The translations under genes were made by a program, and so were the position numbers. A DNA stretch of 64,000 nucleotides from the NCBI RefSeq assembly GCF_021654455.1, contig NZ_AP024276.1, positions 806,001 to 870,000 on the forward strand, given 5' to 3'. The notes beneath the pieces are model-generated. The model had not been told where the DNA came from and searched no databases. It worked only from the letters and a program-made list of their open reading frames with translations. The stretch is from Streptococcus parasuis. GTDB lineage: Bacteria > Bacillota > Bacilli > Lactobacillales > Streptococcaceae. Below are positions 9,206-17,880 of this stretch, piece by piece. Positions within the stretch are counted from its first letter, which is position 1; the number at the start of each line of letters is the position of its first letter.

Positions 9206-10369
9206 ATGAAAATAATAGTTAGTACCATAGCAGAAAAAAAGATTAATAAAGGAATCAGCCTTTTAGACAGTTCAGATTTCAAGGAAAACCAAAACCTACC
9301 TGATGGTCAAGTGTCATTGTTTTCTAAGAGTAGAAGATATTTAGGCGAGGCTTACTTGTCTCCACAAAATAAGGGAATTGGTTGGCTTTTTAGTCGTAAT
9401 AAAATAGCATTGTCTGTAGATTTTTTTATTAATCTTTTTAATAAGGCAAAAATAGTACGCCAGCCGTTCTACCATTCAAATTTGACAACAGCTTTTCGCT
9501 TATTTAACCAAGATGGTGACGGTTTTGGTGGATTGACAATTGATTTATATGGAGATTATGCTGTTTTTTCTTGGTATAATACTTTTGTCTATTCCATTAG
9601 GCAGTTGGTTATTGAGGCCTTTCAAATTGTATTTCCTGAGGTAGTTGGAGCTTACGAGAAAATTCGTTTTCAGTCAGAATTAAGTGATTCTAATTTTCTG
9701 TATGGAAATCAGGCCCCGGATACATTTACTGTTAACGAAAATGGTGTTGCTTATCAGGTTTTTTTAAATGATGGATTGATGACTGGAATTTTCTTGGATC
9801 AGCATGATGTTAGAGCTTCACTGGTTGATGGACTTGCTAGCGGTAAAAAAGTGCTAAATATGTTTTCATATACAGCTGCTTTTTCGGTTGCAGCAGCTAT
9901 GGGTGGGGCGAGTGAGACTGTTTCAGTTGATTTGGCGAAACGATCACGCGATCTATCTAAAGCACATTTTATGGCAAATGGTTTGCCTCTTGATCACCAT
10001 CAATTCGTTGTAATGGATGTTTTTGAATATTTTAATTATGCAAAGAGAAAGGGAATGAAGTTTGATATGATCATTCTGGATCCACCGAGCTTCGCTCGAA
10101 ATAAAAAGCATACATTCACAGTGGCGAAAGATTATTACAAACTGATTGAACAATCACTTGAAATCTTACATTCAGATGGCATGATTATTGCCTCAACCAA
10201 TGCTGCAAACATTTCGATAGACAAGTTTAAACAGCAAGTTCAGAAGGGACTTGGAAAAGTTAAGTATCGCTTTTTGCAAACTTATCGCTTGCCAATTGAT
10301 TTTACAGTTAATAAAAATGATGAAAGTAGTAATTACCTTAAGGTCTTTACGATACAGGTGCAAAAATGA
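9206..10369 (+). CDS. class I SAM-dependent rRNA methyltransferase (RlmI/YwbD-like)
   Basis: The 387-residue protein has an N-terminal PUA-like part (about 1-75), a middle domain with [19 protein letters not shown], and a C-terminal Rossmann methyltransferase domain: SAM motif [20 protein letters not shown], acidic VSVDLAKRS and catalytic loop [10 protein letters not shown]. RlmI-type enzymes methylate a cytosine of 23S rRNA at C5; the exact target here is inferred. The start has no Shine-Dalgarno and lies at about +4 of the predicted transcript. It overlaps aroD by 4 bases. Confidence 0.88.
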   Translation: MKIIVSTIAEKKINKGISLLDSSDFKENQNLPDGQVSLFSKSRRYLGEAYLSPQNKGIGWLFSRNKIALSVDFFINLFNKAKIVRQPFYHSNLTTAFRLFNQDGDGFGGLTIDLYGDYAVFSWYNTFVYSIRQLVIEAFQIVFPEVVGAYEKIRFQSELSDSNFLYGNQAPDTFTVNENGVAYQVFLNDGLMTGIFLDQHDVRASLVDGLASGKKVLNMFSYTAAFSVAAAMGGASETVSVDLAKRSRDLSKAHFMANGLPLDHHQFVVMDVFEYFNYAKRKGMKFDMIILDPPSFARNKKHTFTVAKDYYKLIEQSLEILHSDGMIIASTNAANISIDKFKQQVQKGLGKVKYRFLQTYRLPIDFTVNKNDESSNYLKVFTIQVQK

Positions 10370-11040
10370 AAATTGTTGTTCCAATTATGCCAAGAAGTAT
10401 AGAGGAAATAGAAGCAATTGATGTGGAACGATTATCTGATGCAGATATCATTGAGTGGAGAGCTGATTATCTTCCTAAAGACGAAATTTTAAAAGTTGCG
10501 CCCGCTATTTTTGAAGTATGCAATGGTAAAGAGGTATTATTTACGCTTCGAACCACACGTGAGGGTGGACACCTAGATTTAGAAGATCAAGAATATGTCA
10601 ATCTAATTAAGGAAGTTGCAGCAATTTACCAACCAGACTATATTGATTTTGAGTACTATTCTTATCAGTCTGTATTTGATCAAATGTTGGATTTCCCAAA
10701 CTTAGTTTTAAGTTACCACAATTTCACGGAAACACCTTCCAATTATTTGGAAATTATTTCGGAGCTCACACGTTTTTCTCCTGCGGTTGTGAAAATTGCC
10801 GTTATGGCAAACTCTGAGCAGGATGTACTTGATGTGATGAATTATACTCGTGGGTTTAAAACATTGAATTCTGAGCAAGAGTTTGCTACAATTTCAATGG
10901 GGGCATTAGGAAAATTATCTCGGATATCAGGATTTGTAACGGGTTCAAATTGGACTTTTGCAAGTTTAGATGAAGCTTCTGCCCCTGGTCAGATCTCATT
11001 GGCAAATACACGAAAATTTTTAGATATATTGGAGAACTAG
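10366..11040 (+). CDS. aroD: 3-dehydroquinate dehydratase, type I
   Basis: The 224-residue enzyme dehydrates 3-dehydroquinate to 3-dehydroshikimate, step 3 of the shikimate pathway. Type I features visible are EWRADYL near the N-terminus, [19 protein letters not shown], the catalytic His in [12 protein letters not shown], the Schiff-base Lys in [10 protein letters not shown] and the C-terminal [13 protein letters not shown]...PGQI. The ATG overlaps the end of the methyltransferase gene and aroC follows after one base, so translation is coupled. Confidence 0.96.
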   Translation: MKIVVPIMPRSIEEIEAIDVERLSDADIIEWRADYLPKDEILKVAPAIFEVCNGKEVLFTLRTTREGGHLDLEDQEYVNLIKEVAAIYQPDYIDFEYYSYQSVFDQMLDFPNLVLSYHNFTETPSNYLEIISELTRFSPAVVKIAVMANSEQDVLDVMNYTRGFKTLNSEQEFATISMGALGKLSRISGFVTGSNWTFASLDEASAPGQISLANTRKFLDILEN

Positions 11041-11041
11041 T

Positions 11042-12208
11042 ATGAGGTATTTAACAGCAGGCGAGTCGCATGGCCCACGTTTAACAGCCATTATTGAGGG
11101 GGTTCCAGCAGGTCTTCCTTTAACAGCTGAAGATATTAATAGAGACTTGAAACGCCGTCAAGGTGGTTATGGTCGAGGAAGTCGTATGCAAATTGAAACG
11201 GACCGTGTGGAAATTACTGCTGGAGTTCGTCATGGTAAAACAACTGGTGCACCAATCACTCTGAATGTAACAAACAAGGACCATCAGAAGTGGTTGGATA
11301 TTATGGCTGTTGAGGATATTGAAGAGAAACTTAAAAGCAAGCGTCGTATCAAACACCCACGTCCAGGACATGCCGATTTGGTCGGTGGGATGAAATACCG
11401 TTTTAGTGATTTACGAAACTCTTTAGAGCGTTCAAGTGCCCGTGAAACCACAATGAGAGTGGCAGTTGGGGCTGTTGCAAAACGTATTTTGGAAGAACTT
11501 GATATTGAGATTGCAAATCATGTTGTTGTTTTTGGTGGAAAAGAAATTGATGTACCAGATGGATTAACTGTTGCTCAGATTCGTGAACGCGCGGCCGCAT
11601 CAGAAGTGTCCATTGTCAATCAAGAGCGTGAAGAGGAAATCAAGGCTTACATTGACCAAGTGAAACGTGATGGTGATACGATTGGTGGAGTCGTTGAAAC
11701 AATCGTTGGCGGTGTTCCAGCTGGTTTGGGTTCCTATGTACAATGGGACCGGAAACTAGATGCGAAACTAGCACAGGCTGTTGTGTCGATTAATGCCTTT
11801 AAAGGTGCCGAATTTGGTCTTGGTTTTAAAACTGGCTATCTCCAAGGTAGTCAAGTAATGGACGAAATACTTTGGACTGAAGAGGATGGATATACTCGAC
11901 GGACAAACCATTTGGGTGGTTTTGAAGGTGGTATGACAAACGGTCAACCATTAATTATCAGAGGGGTGATGAAGCCAATTCCAACCCTTTACAAACCGCT
12001 TATGTCAGTCGATATTGATACTCACGAGCCTTATAAAGCAACTGTAGAGCGCTCGGATCCAACAGCTCTTCCTGCTGCGGGTGTTGTGATGGAATCTGTT
12101 GTTGCGACGGTTATTGCAAATGAAATGTTGGAAAAATTCTCTTCAGATAATTTAGAGGAACTAAAAGCTGCTGTTGCTAGCCACCGTGACTATGTTAAGA
12201 ATTTCTAG
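11042..12208 (+). CDS. aroC: chorismate synthase
   Basis: The 388-residue FMN-dependent lyase converts EPSP to chorismate, the last common step of aromatic synthesis. Diagnostic motifs are [21 protein letters not shown] at the N-terminus, [48 protein letters not shown] and [11 protein letters not shown]. Length is typical. It lies one base after aroD and 8 bases before tyrA in one operon. Confidence 0.98.
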   Translation: MRYLTAGESHGPRLTAIIEGVPAGLPLTAEDINRDLKRRQGGYGRGSRMQIETDRVEITAGVRHGKTTGAPITLNVTNKDHQKWLDIMAVEDIEEKLKSKRRIKHPRPGHADLVGGMKYRFSDLRNSLERSSARETTMRVAVGAVAKRILEELDIEIANHVVVFGGKEIDVPDGLTVAQIRERAAASEVSIVNQEREEEIKAYIDQVKRDGDTIGGVVETIVGGVPAGLGSYVQWDRKLDAKLAQAVVSINAFKGAEFGLGFKTGYLQGSQVMDEILWTEEDGYTRRTNHLGGFEGGMTNGQPLIIRGVMKPIPTLYKPLMSVDIDTHEPYKATVERSDPTALPAAGVVMESVVATVIANEMLEKFSSDNLEELKAAVASHRDYVKNF

Positions 12209-12216
12209 GTGATAAG

Positions 12217-13320
12217 ATGACTAAGACAGTATATATTGCCGGTCTCGGTCTTATCGGTGGCTCTCTAGCACTCGGTATACGGAAACACCATCCAGATTAC
12301 ACCATACTTGGTTATAATCGAGGAGAAAAATCTCGTCATATAGCTTTACAAAGAAATATGGTAGATGAGGTGACTGATGATTTCTCACTATTTGCGGGTC
12401 GTGCAGATGTTATCATTTTATGCGTGCCAATTCAGCAAACCATTGAGTTTATCAAACAGTTAGGACAAATCGATTTAAAACCAAACGTATTGGTGACAGA
12501 TGCTGGTTCCACAAAAACAGAGATTATACAAGCTGCGGAGGCTTATCTCTCAGAAAAAAGAATCAACTTTATCGGAAGTCATCCAATGGCTGGTAGTCAT
12601 AAATCTGGTGCGGAAGCTGGAGATATTTTATTATTTGAAAATGCATATTACATTATGACACCTTGTTCATTGACCCAGGCAGACGCAGTTCCTAGACTAA
12701 CTGACCTCCTTTCGGGAACTGGTGCGCGATTCGTACAGATTGATGCCCAGGAACATGATTTTGTAACGAGTCAAATATCGCATTTTCCCCATGTGCTGGC
12801 TTCAAGCCTGATGAATCAGGCGGGTGATTATGCCGTAGAACACCCCTTTACGAATAACTTTGCGGCAGGTGGATTTCGAGATATGACTCGAATTGCAGAG
12901 AGTGAACCAGGTATGTGGACGAGCATCTTGATGACAAATTCAGAGCCAATTATTGAACGTATAGAAGATTTTAAAGGTCGCTTAAGCTATATTAGTCAAC
13001 TTTTAAAAGAAAAAAGACAGGACGATATTTGGGACTTTTTTGCCAGAGGTAGTCAAACACGAAAAGAGATGGAAATCCATAAGCGTGGTGGTGTTGATTC
13101 GTTTTTCGATATATTTATCAATGTACCTGATGAAGAGGACTCAGTTCTAAAAGTTTTAGAGGTCCTGAGAGGAATCTCTATCGTAAATATTCGTATTAAC
13201 GAAGAAAACCGTGAAGACACATATGGTATCTTACAGATCACATTTAAAAATAAGGAACATCTAGAAGAAGCTGCAAAGCGCTTATCTGAGCAGACTTCTT
13301 ATCAAATATACTTAAATTAG
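12217..13320 (+). CDS. tyrA: prephenate dehydrogenase
   Basis: The 367-residue enzyme oxidatively decarboxylates prephenate to 4-hydroxyphenylpyruvate for tyrosine synthesis. It has the NAD-binding motif GLGLIGGSLALGIRK at the N-terminus, the FIGSHPMAGSHKSG substrate loop with catalytic His, and SQISHFPHVLASSLM. Residues from about 295 on look like a C-terminal ACT-type regulatory domain (VLKVLEVLRGISIVNIRINE), a likely site for tyrosine feedback. It follows aroC by 8 bases. Confidence 0.95.
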   Translation: MTKTVYIAGLGLIGGSLALGIRKHHPDYTILGYNRGEKSRHIALQRNMVDEVTDDFSLFAGRADVIILCVPIQQTIEFIKQLGQIDLKPNVLVTDAGSTKTEIIQAAEAYLSEKRINFIGSHPMAGSHKSGAEAGDILLFENAYYIMTPCSLTQADAVPRLTDLLSGTGARFVQIDAQEHDFVTSQISHFPHVLASSLMNQAGDYAVEHPFTNNFAAGGFRDMTRIAESEPGMWTSILMTNSEPIIERIEDFKGRLSYISQLLKEKRQDDIWDFFARGSQTRKEMEIHKRGGVDSFFDIFINVPDEEDSVLKVLEVLRGISIVNIRINEENREDTYGILQITFKNKEHLEEAAKRLSEQTSYQIYLN

Positions 13321-13330
13321 GAGGTTGTTT

Positions 13331-13672
13331 ATGACCACAAATATCTATGATATTGCCAATCAATTGGAGCGCGCTATTCGCAATCTACCGGAATATAAGG
13401 CAGTGGAAGCAGTGAAAGTATCTGTTGAAGCGAATGCAGAAGCGAAAAGTACCCTAGATGCCTATATTTCTTTCCAAAAAGGTATTCAGGAAAAATTGCA
13501 AGCTGGTGACATTCCAACTGAAGCTGATCAAAAGCAAATGCTAGACTTTAATAAAAAAGTTCAAGCCAATCCATTGTTGACAGAGTATTTTACGAAGCAA
13601 CAACAATTAGGAACCTATGTGGCAGATTTGGAACGGATTATCTTTAAACCATTAAATGAATTGCTTCAATAA
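13331..13672 (+). CDS. YlbF/YmcA family protein
   Basis: The 113-residue, helix-rich protein (IYDIANQLERAIRNLPEY, then ...LDFNKKVQANPLLTEYFTKQQQLGTYVADLERII) fits the YlbF/YmcA family. Bacillus subtilis members form the Y-complex with YaaT that promotes mRNA processing by RNase Y. The ATG at 13331 is 6 bases after AGGAGG (13319-13324), which overlaps the tyrA stop. It is the last gene of the aro operon. A weak hairpin ACGGCTCAAGTAGTCGTTT lies behind it. Confidence 0.85.
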   Translation: MTTNIYDIANQLERAIRNLPEYKAVEAVKVSVEANAEAKSTLDAYISFQKGIQEKLQAGDIPTEADQKQMLDFNKKVQANPLLTEYFTKQQQLGTYVADLERIIFKPLNELLQ

Positions 13673-13757
13673 ACGGCTCAAGTAGTCGTTTATTTTTTAG
13701 AATTTCATCAATTGTATGAATTTTATTAAAAAATCTGAAAATTTACGCAATTATCTA

Positions 13758-13786
13758 TTGACAAATGATTTTAAAACAGTTATCAT
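13758..13786 (+). promoter_or_regulatory. promoter of the leader-controlled ABC transporter operon
   Basis: TTGACA (13758-13763), a 17-base spacer and TATCAT (13781-13786). Transcription is predicted to start about 13793, giving a leader of roughly 318 bases before the first structural gene. Confidence 0.8.
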
Positions 13787-13819
13787 AGTTACAAATCAAA
13801 AAATGAAAGGAAAACAGAT

Positions 13820-13882
13820 ATGCCACGTATGTGTCGAAAACAAACAGTTACTCGTACATATTTCTACAGCTATTTTAGATAG
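13820..13882 (+). CDS. candidate aromatic leader peptide (20 residues)
   Basis: An ATG at 13820 with AAAGGA about 9 bases upstream opens a 20-codon frame that stops at 13880-13882. Its C-terminal part reads TYFYSYFR: three Tyr and two Phe within six codons (13859-13876). It lies about 27 bases into the predicted transcript, before competing hairpins and a terminator, and upstream of a transporter beside aro/tyr genes. This is the layout of an attenuation leader peptide that senses charged tRNA-Tyr and tRNA-Phe. No family match is claimed. Confidence 0.65.
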   Translation: MPRMCRKQTVTRTYFYSYFR

Positions 13883-13883
13883 T

Positions 13884-13991
13884 GTTTGTAGACATGGAAG
13901 ACATGGATGCAAACACGGGAACGTAAAGTTTGTATCTATGTGGCTGTAGTCATTTTGACATGTGCCTCATAGATGAATACATCTAAATGGC
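13884..13991 (+). promoter_or_regulatory. mutually exclusive leader hairpins and antiterminator strand
   Basis: Block 2 (13901-13914, ACATGGATGCAAAC) can pair over 14 bp, with two G-U pairs, to block 3 (13928-13941, GTTTGTATCTATGT). Block 1 (13884-13889, GTTTGT) can pair with the CAAAC end of block 2. Block 3 (13934-13944) can instead pair with block 4 (13964-13974, CATAGAT and GCC). Bases 13982-13991 (TCTAAATGGC) are complementary to 14036-14045, the left arm of the terminator, so they can form an antiterminator. They also compete with TAGATG/CATCTA pairing at 13970-13985. Confidence 0.6.
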
Positions 13992-14032
13992 GCGAGTTGT
14001 TCAGTCTGTTTTTACTATACAGTTGAAGCATT

Positions 14033-14076
14033 GGGGCCGTTTAGAATGTCATCTTCTAGACGGTCCCTTTCTTTTT
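14033..14076 (+). terminator. attenuator terminator upstream of the ABC transporter
   Basis: A 14-bp stem, with G-U pairs, forms between 14033-14046 (GGGGCCGTTTAGAA) and 14054-14067 (TTCTAGACGGTCCC), followed by TTTCTTTTT. It sits 34 bases before the first transporter gene, so it would decide whether the operon is read. Confidence 0.85.
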
Positions 14077-14110
14077 GGCTTAACTACTTATACATTTAAA
14101 GGAGATTGAA

Positions 14111-15073
14111 ATGGTTAGATTAAAAAAATTTTTTCTTAGCTCGGTTGTAGCACTATCAGCGCTAACATTGGCAGCATGTAGTTCTAATAGTGAAGATTCT
14201 GGATCAGTTAAGGTTGGTATTATCCAATATGCAGAACATGAGGCATTAACGTCAGCTCGTGAAGGATTTATTGAAGCATTGGAAGATGCGGGATTCAAGG
14301 AAGGCGAGAATCTGACAATTGACTTCCAGAATTCCCAAGGAGACCAAGCCAATTTACAAACAATGGTAGGACAGCTTGCAGGGAAAAATGATTTGAACTT
14401 TGCAATAGCAACACCTGCAGCCCAAGCATTGTTAAATGCGGATGGTGAGACACCAAGTGTGTTTACAGCTGTAACTGATCCAGTTGAAGCAGGACTGGTT
14501 GACAGTTTGGATGCACCCGGCGGTTCAATGACAGGTTCTATTGATGCAACAGATGTAGAAGGTCAGATTGACATGTTACTCAAAGTGGTTCCTTCTGCCA
14601 AAACGGTTGGTATCTTCTACAATTCAAGTGAAGTTAATTCTGAGGTGCAAGCTGACCAAGCTAAACAAGCCCTTGAAGCGAAAGGAGTCAAAGTAGAGGT
14701 AGCAACTGTTACTTCAACAAATGACGTTCAACAAGCAATGACCTCTCTGGCTGCTAAGGTCGATGCTATCTATCTCCCGACAGATAATACAGTTGCTTCA
14801 ACTGCTTCAACGATTGGTGAAATTTTACAAGAAGCAAAGGTTCCAGCAATGGGAAGTGATGCCGCAGTTATTGATGCTACTCTATTTACTTATGGGGTTG
14901 ACTATCATGCAATTGGTGTACAGGCTGGCGAACTAGCTGTGAAAATCTTGAAAGGTGATAAGCCAGCTGACTTGCCAGTTGAAAAACCAAATACAGCTGC
15001 TGTTACTGTGAATGAAGAAATGGCGACAGTTCTCGGTTTTGATGCTGAAACCATTAAAGCATTGGAAAAATAA
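14111..15073 (+). CDS. ABC transporter substrate-binding lipoprotein (TrpX-like, ABC_sub_bind family)
   Basis: The 320-residue protein starts with a lipoprotein signal (LFLSSVVALSALTLAAC-like, lipobox LAAC at about residues 20-23) and then the periplasmic-binding fold of the ABC_sub_bind family (VKVGIIQYAEHEALTSAREGF, FAIATPAAQALLNA, VFTAVTDPVEAGLV). In streptococci such genes are commonly labelled trpX for predicted tryptophan uptake. The Tyr/Phe leader upstream suggests tyrosine or phenylalanine as substrate here. AAAGGAGA precedes the ATG. A paralogue follows after 24 bases. Confidence 0.88.
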   Translation: MVRLKKFFLSSVVALSALTLAACSSNSEDSGSVKVGIIQYAEHEALTSAREGFIEALEDAGFKEGENLTIDFQNSQGDQANLQTMVGQLAGKNDLNFAIATPAAQALLNADGETPSVFTAVTDPVEAGLVDSLDAPGGSMTGSIDATDVEGQIDMLLKVVPSAKTVGIFYNSSEVNSEVQADQAKQALEAKGVKVEVATVTSTNDVQQAMTSLAAKVDAIYLPTDNTVASTASTIGEILQEAKVPAMGSDAAVIDATLFTYGVDYHAIGVQAGELAVKILKGDKPADLPVEKPNTAAVTVNEEMATVLGFDAETIKALEK

Positions 15074-15097
15074 AAGTTGGAAAGATAGGAGTATCAT

Positions 15098-16078
15098 ATG
15101 ATGAAAACTAAATTCATGAAAAAAATAGCAGCGATTTCCCTGGTTAGTGTTGGAATTTTGACGCTGGCAGCTTGCTCTTCCGCAAGTTCAGACAAATCTT
15201 CTTCTGAAACAGTTAAAGTTGGGATTCTACAATATATGGAACATGAATCCTTGACTGCAGCCCGAGAAGGGTTTGTAGCAGAGTTAGAGGCGAACGGCTA
15301 CAAAGAAGGAGAAAAATTAGTCTTAGATTATCAGAATGCACAAGGTGAACAAGCAAACCTACAAACTATATCAGAACAATTAATCGATGGAAATGATATT
15401 GTGTTAGCTATTGCAACACCTGCTGCACAAAGTTTGGCAACCGTATCAACTGAGACTCCCATCTTATTCACTGCCGTTACGGATCCATTATCAGCAGATT
15501 TGGTAGAGTCTATTGAAAAACCAGGGGGACTCTTGACTGGAACCTCAGACCAAGCTCCAATTGATAAACAAGTTGAATTATTAGGCCAGGCCGTTCCAGA
15601 TGCGAAAACAGTTGGTATCCTATATACCACTAGCGAGCGGAACTCTGAGGTTCAAGTAGAACAAGCTAAAGAATTGTTTGAAAAAGCAGGCTATAAGGTG
15701 GTTGTAAAGGGAATCACTTCAACAAATGAAGTGCAAGATGCCACTACAAGCTTGATGAAGGATGTAGATGCTATTTTTGTTCCAACTGATAATACTATTG
15801 CCTCAACAATGACCATGATTGGTGAATTGTCTGTTGAGCATCAAATACCAGTTATCGGTGGTTCAACTGATATGGTGGATGAAGGTGGTTTACTAACTTA
15901 TGGTACTAATTATGAGGCTCTAGGACGTCAAACCGCAAAAATGGCAATCAAAATCATTGAAGGTGCGGATGTTTCTGAAACCGCAGTGGAATACCCTGAA
16001 ACAGTTAGTCTTCATGTAAATGAAGACATTGCCAAACAACTCGGAATTGATACTAGTAAACTTTCTGTATCTGAGTAA
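15098..16078 (+). CDS. second ABC transporter substrate-binding lipoprotein, paralogue of the preceding one
   Basis: The 326-residue lipoprotein has lipobox LAAC at about residues 23-26 and the same core blocks as its neighbour (VKVGILQYMEHESLTAAREGF, LAIATPAAQSLA, LFTAVTDPLSADLV, DAIFVPTDNTIAST). This indicates a tandem duplication followed by divergence. Two binding proteins could give one permease two affinities or two substrates. It lies between its paralogue and the permease in one operon. The start is ATG at 15098 or the in-frame ATG one codon later. Confidence 0.88.
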   Translation: MMKTKFMKKIAAISLVSVGILTLAACSSASSDKSSSETVKVGILQYMEHESLTAAREGFVAELEANGYKEGEKLVLDYQNAQGEQANLQTISEQLIDGNDIVLAIATPAAQSLATVSTETPILFTAVTDPLSADLVESIEKPGGLLTGTSDQAPIDKQVELLGQAVPDAKTVGILYTTSERNSEVQVEQAKELFEKAGYKVVVKGITSTNEVQDATTSLMKDVDAIFVPTDNTIASTMTMIGELSVEHQIPVIGGSTDMVDEGGLLTYGTNYEALGRQTAKMAIKIIEGADVSETAVEYPETVSLHVNEDIAKQLGIDTSKLSVSE

Positions 16079-16124
16079 ACGTGCAAGAAGAGAGATTCTT
16101 CCATAACCTACAAAGGAGAAAATC

Positions 16125-17018
16125 GTGGATATTATTTTATCAAGTATTTCGCAAGGCTTGCTTTGGTCAGTCATGGCGATTGGTGTTTACTTGACTTTTC
16201 GTATTTTGGATATTGCTGATATGACAGCAGAGGGATCTTATCCCCTTGGAGCTGCTGTTTGTGCAACAGGAATTGTAAATGGTCTAAACCCTCTACTTGC
16301 AACTTTTCTTGCAATGATAGCTGGTATGGGAGCTGGATTAATTTCTGGTTTACTCCACACAAAGTTAAAAATTCCTGCTCTCTTGACAGGTATTGTCACC
16401 TTGACAGGTCTTTATTCGATTAACTTGAAAATATTAGGTAAGGCCAATGTGGCTTTGCTTAAGCAGGAGACCTTGGTCACTCAATTGCAGGATTTTGGTT
16501 TGACTAAAACGAATGCTGTACTGGTGATTGGTATCATCTTTGTTTTAGCAGTTGTCGGAGTGTTAACGCTTTTACTCAATACACAAATTGGTTTGGCTAT
16601 TCGTTCAACAGGGGATAATATTCCAATGAGTGAAGCAAATGGCATTAACGTAGACAGAATGAAAATCTATGGCTATATGATGTCAAATGGGTTAATTGCT
16701 CTCTGTGGTGCCTTGTTGACCCAAAATAATGGTTATGCAGATCTTAACTCTGGTACGGGTACTATCGTTATCGGTTTGGCATCTGTCATTATTGCTGAAG
16801 TCATATTACGGAATCTCCGATTAGGTTGGAGATTGCTGTCAGTTGTGCTGGGTGCAGTCGTATACCGCTTGATTATCCTTGCGATTTTGGAAATACCTGG
16901 GATGGATGCAGACCTTGTTAAACTCTTCTCTGCAATCCTATTGGCAACTGTACTTTATGTTCCTGAATTGCAGAAGAAACTCAATATTCGTCGTCCCAAA
17001 TTAAATGGACATGCTTAG
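16125..17018 (+). CDS. ABC transporter permease (TrpY-like)
   Basis: The 297-residue membrane protein has about eight hydrophobic helices and the branched-chain-amino-acid-type permease fold (BPD_transp_2). The conserved loop TRIGLAIRSTGDNIPMSEANGI-like region (IGLAIRSTGDN at about residue 155) contacts the ATPase. It has GTG as start (frame reads VDIILSSISQGL) with AAAGGAG upstream. It forms the membrane channel for the two upstream lipoproteins and the downstream ATPase. Confidence 0.9.
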   Translation: MDIILSSISQGLLWSVMAIGVYLTFRILDIADMTAEGSYPLGAAVCATGIVNGLNPLLATFLAMIAGMGAGLISGLLHTKLKIPALLTGIVTLTGLYSINLKILGKANVALLKQETLVTQLQDFGLTKTNAVLVIGIIFVLAVVGVLTLLLNTQIGLAIRSTGDNIPMSEANGINVDRMKIYGYMMSNGLIALCGALLTQNNGYADLNSGTGTIVIGLASVIIAEVILRNLRLGWRLLSVVLGAVVYRLIILAILEIPGMDADLVKLFSAILLATVLYVPELQKKLNIRRPKLNGHA

Positions 17019-17027
17019 GAGGAAATA

Positions 17028-17828
17028 ATGACAACAATTTTATCAATAGAAAATATTCATAAAACCTTCGAAGCAGGGACTGTCAATGAAAATCATGTTC
17101 TTCGTGGGTTAAGCTTAGATGTGAAAGAAGGAGACTTTATCTCTATTATCGGTGGTAATGGTGCTGGTAAGTCAACATTTATGAACTCACTTGCTGGAGC
17201 ACTAACAGTTGACTCGGGTGATATTTTACTTGAAGGGAAATCCATCAAGCATGTCTCAGCTGCAAAACGTTCTAAGGACATTAGCCGTGTTTTCCAAGAT
17301 CCGAAGATGGGAACTGCTTCTCGCCTAACTATTGAAGAAAACATGGCCATTGCTTATCGTCGCGGATTATCACGTGGTCTCGGTTGGGGTGTAAAAGATA
17401 GTGAACGTGCTATTTTTAAGGAAGCATTGAAAGAGCTTGGTCTGGGATTGGAAAACCGTATGAAAGTTGATACTCAATTTCTTTCAGGTGGCCAACGTCA
17501 AGCTTTGACCTTGATGATGGCTTCACTTGTTAAGCCCAAGGTACTCTTGCTAGATGAACATACGGCTGCCCTTGATCCAAAAACCAGTGATATGGTAATG
17601 GAATTGACGAAGAAAATCGTTGAAGGACACCAATTAACGGCGTTGATGATTACGCACAATATGGAAAACGCTATTGCATATGGCAATCGATTGGTGATGT
17701 TACATCGTGGTCAAATCGTTGTTGATGTTGAGGGGGAAGAGAAGAAGAACTTAACTGTTCAAGACTTGATGGATCTTTTCTACCAGAATAGTGGCGAAAA
17801 ATTGACTGATGATGATATGATATTGTAA
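17028..17828 (+). CDS. ABC transporter ATP-binding protein (TrpZ-like)
   Basis: The 266-residue ATPase has Walker A GGNGAGKS (about residues 43-50), signature FLSGGQRQALTL and Walker B VLLLDEHTAALDP. His replaces the usual Pro after DE, as is common in this transporter subfamily. AGGAGG lies 5 bases before the ATG. It is the last gene of the leader-controlled operon and is followed at once by a strong hairpin terminator. Confidence 0.93.
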   Translation: MTTILSIENIHKTFEAGTVNENHVLRGLSLDVKEGDFISIIGGNGAGKSTFMNSLAGALTVDSGDILLEGKSIKHVSAAKRSKDISRVFQDPKMGTASRLTIEENMAIAYRRGLSRGLGWGVKDSERAIFKEALKELGLGLENRMKVDTQFLSGGQRQALTLMMASLVKPKVLLLDEHTAALDPKTSDMVMELTKKIVEGHQLTALMITHNMENAIAYGNRLVMLHRGQIVVDVEGEEKKNLTVQDLMDLFYQNSGEKLTDDDMIL

Positions 17829-17833
17829 AAATA

Positions 17834-17870
17834 GGCTACTGAGTTTATTGCTTCAACTCAGTAGCCTTTT
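17834..17870. terminator. bidirectional terminator between the ABC operon and aroB
   Basis: A perfect 12-bp stem GGCTACTGAGTT / AACTCAGTAGCC (17834-17845 with 17855-17866) is followed by TTTT on the plus strand and by TATTTTTA on the minus strand. It serves the two convergent operons. Confidence 0.93.
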
Positions 17871-17880
17871 GTCATATAAT

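Noticed and set aside
13793..14110. T-box riboswitch upstream of the ABC transporter
   Set aside because: Length and position would fit, but the T-box core (AGGGTGGNACC) is absent before the terminator and a peptide with aromatic codons is present instead.
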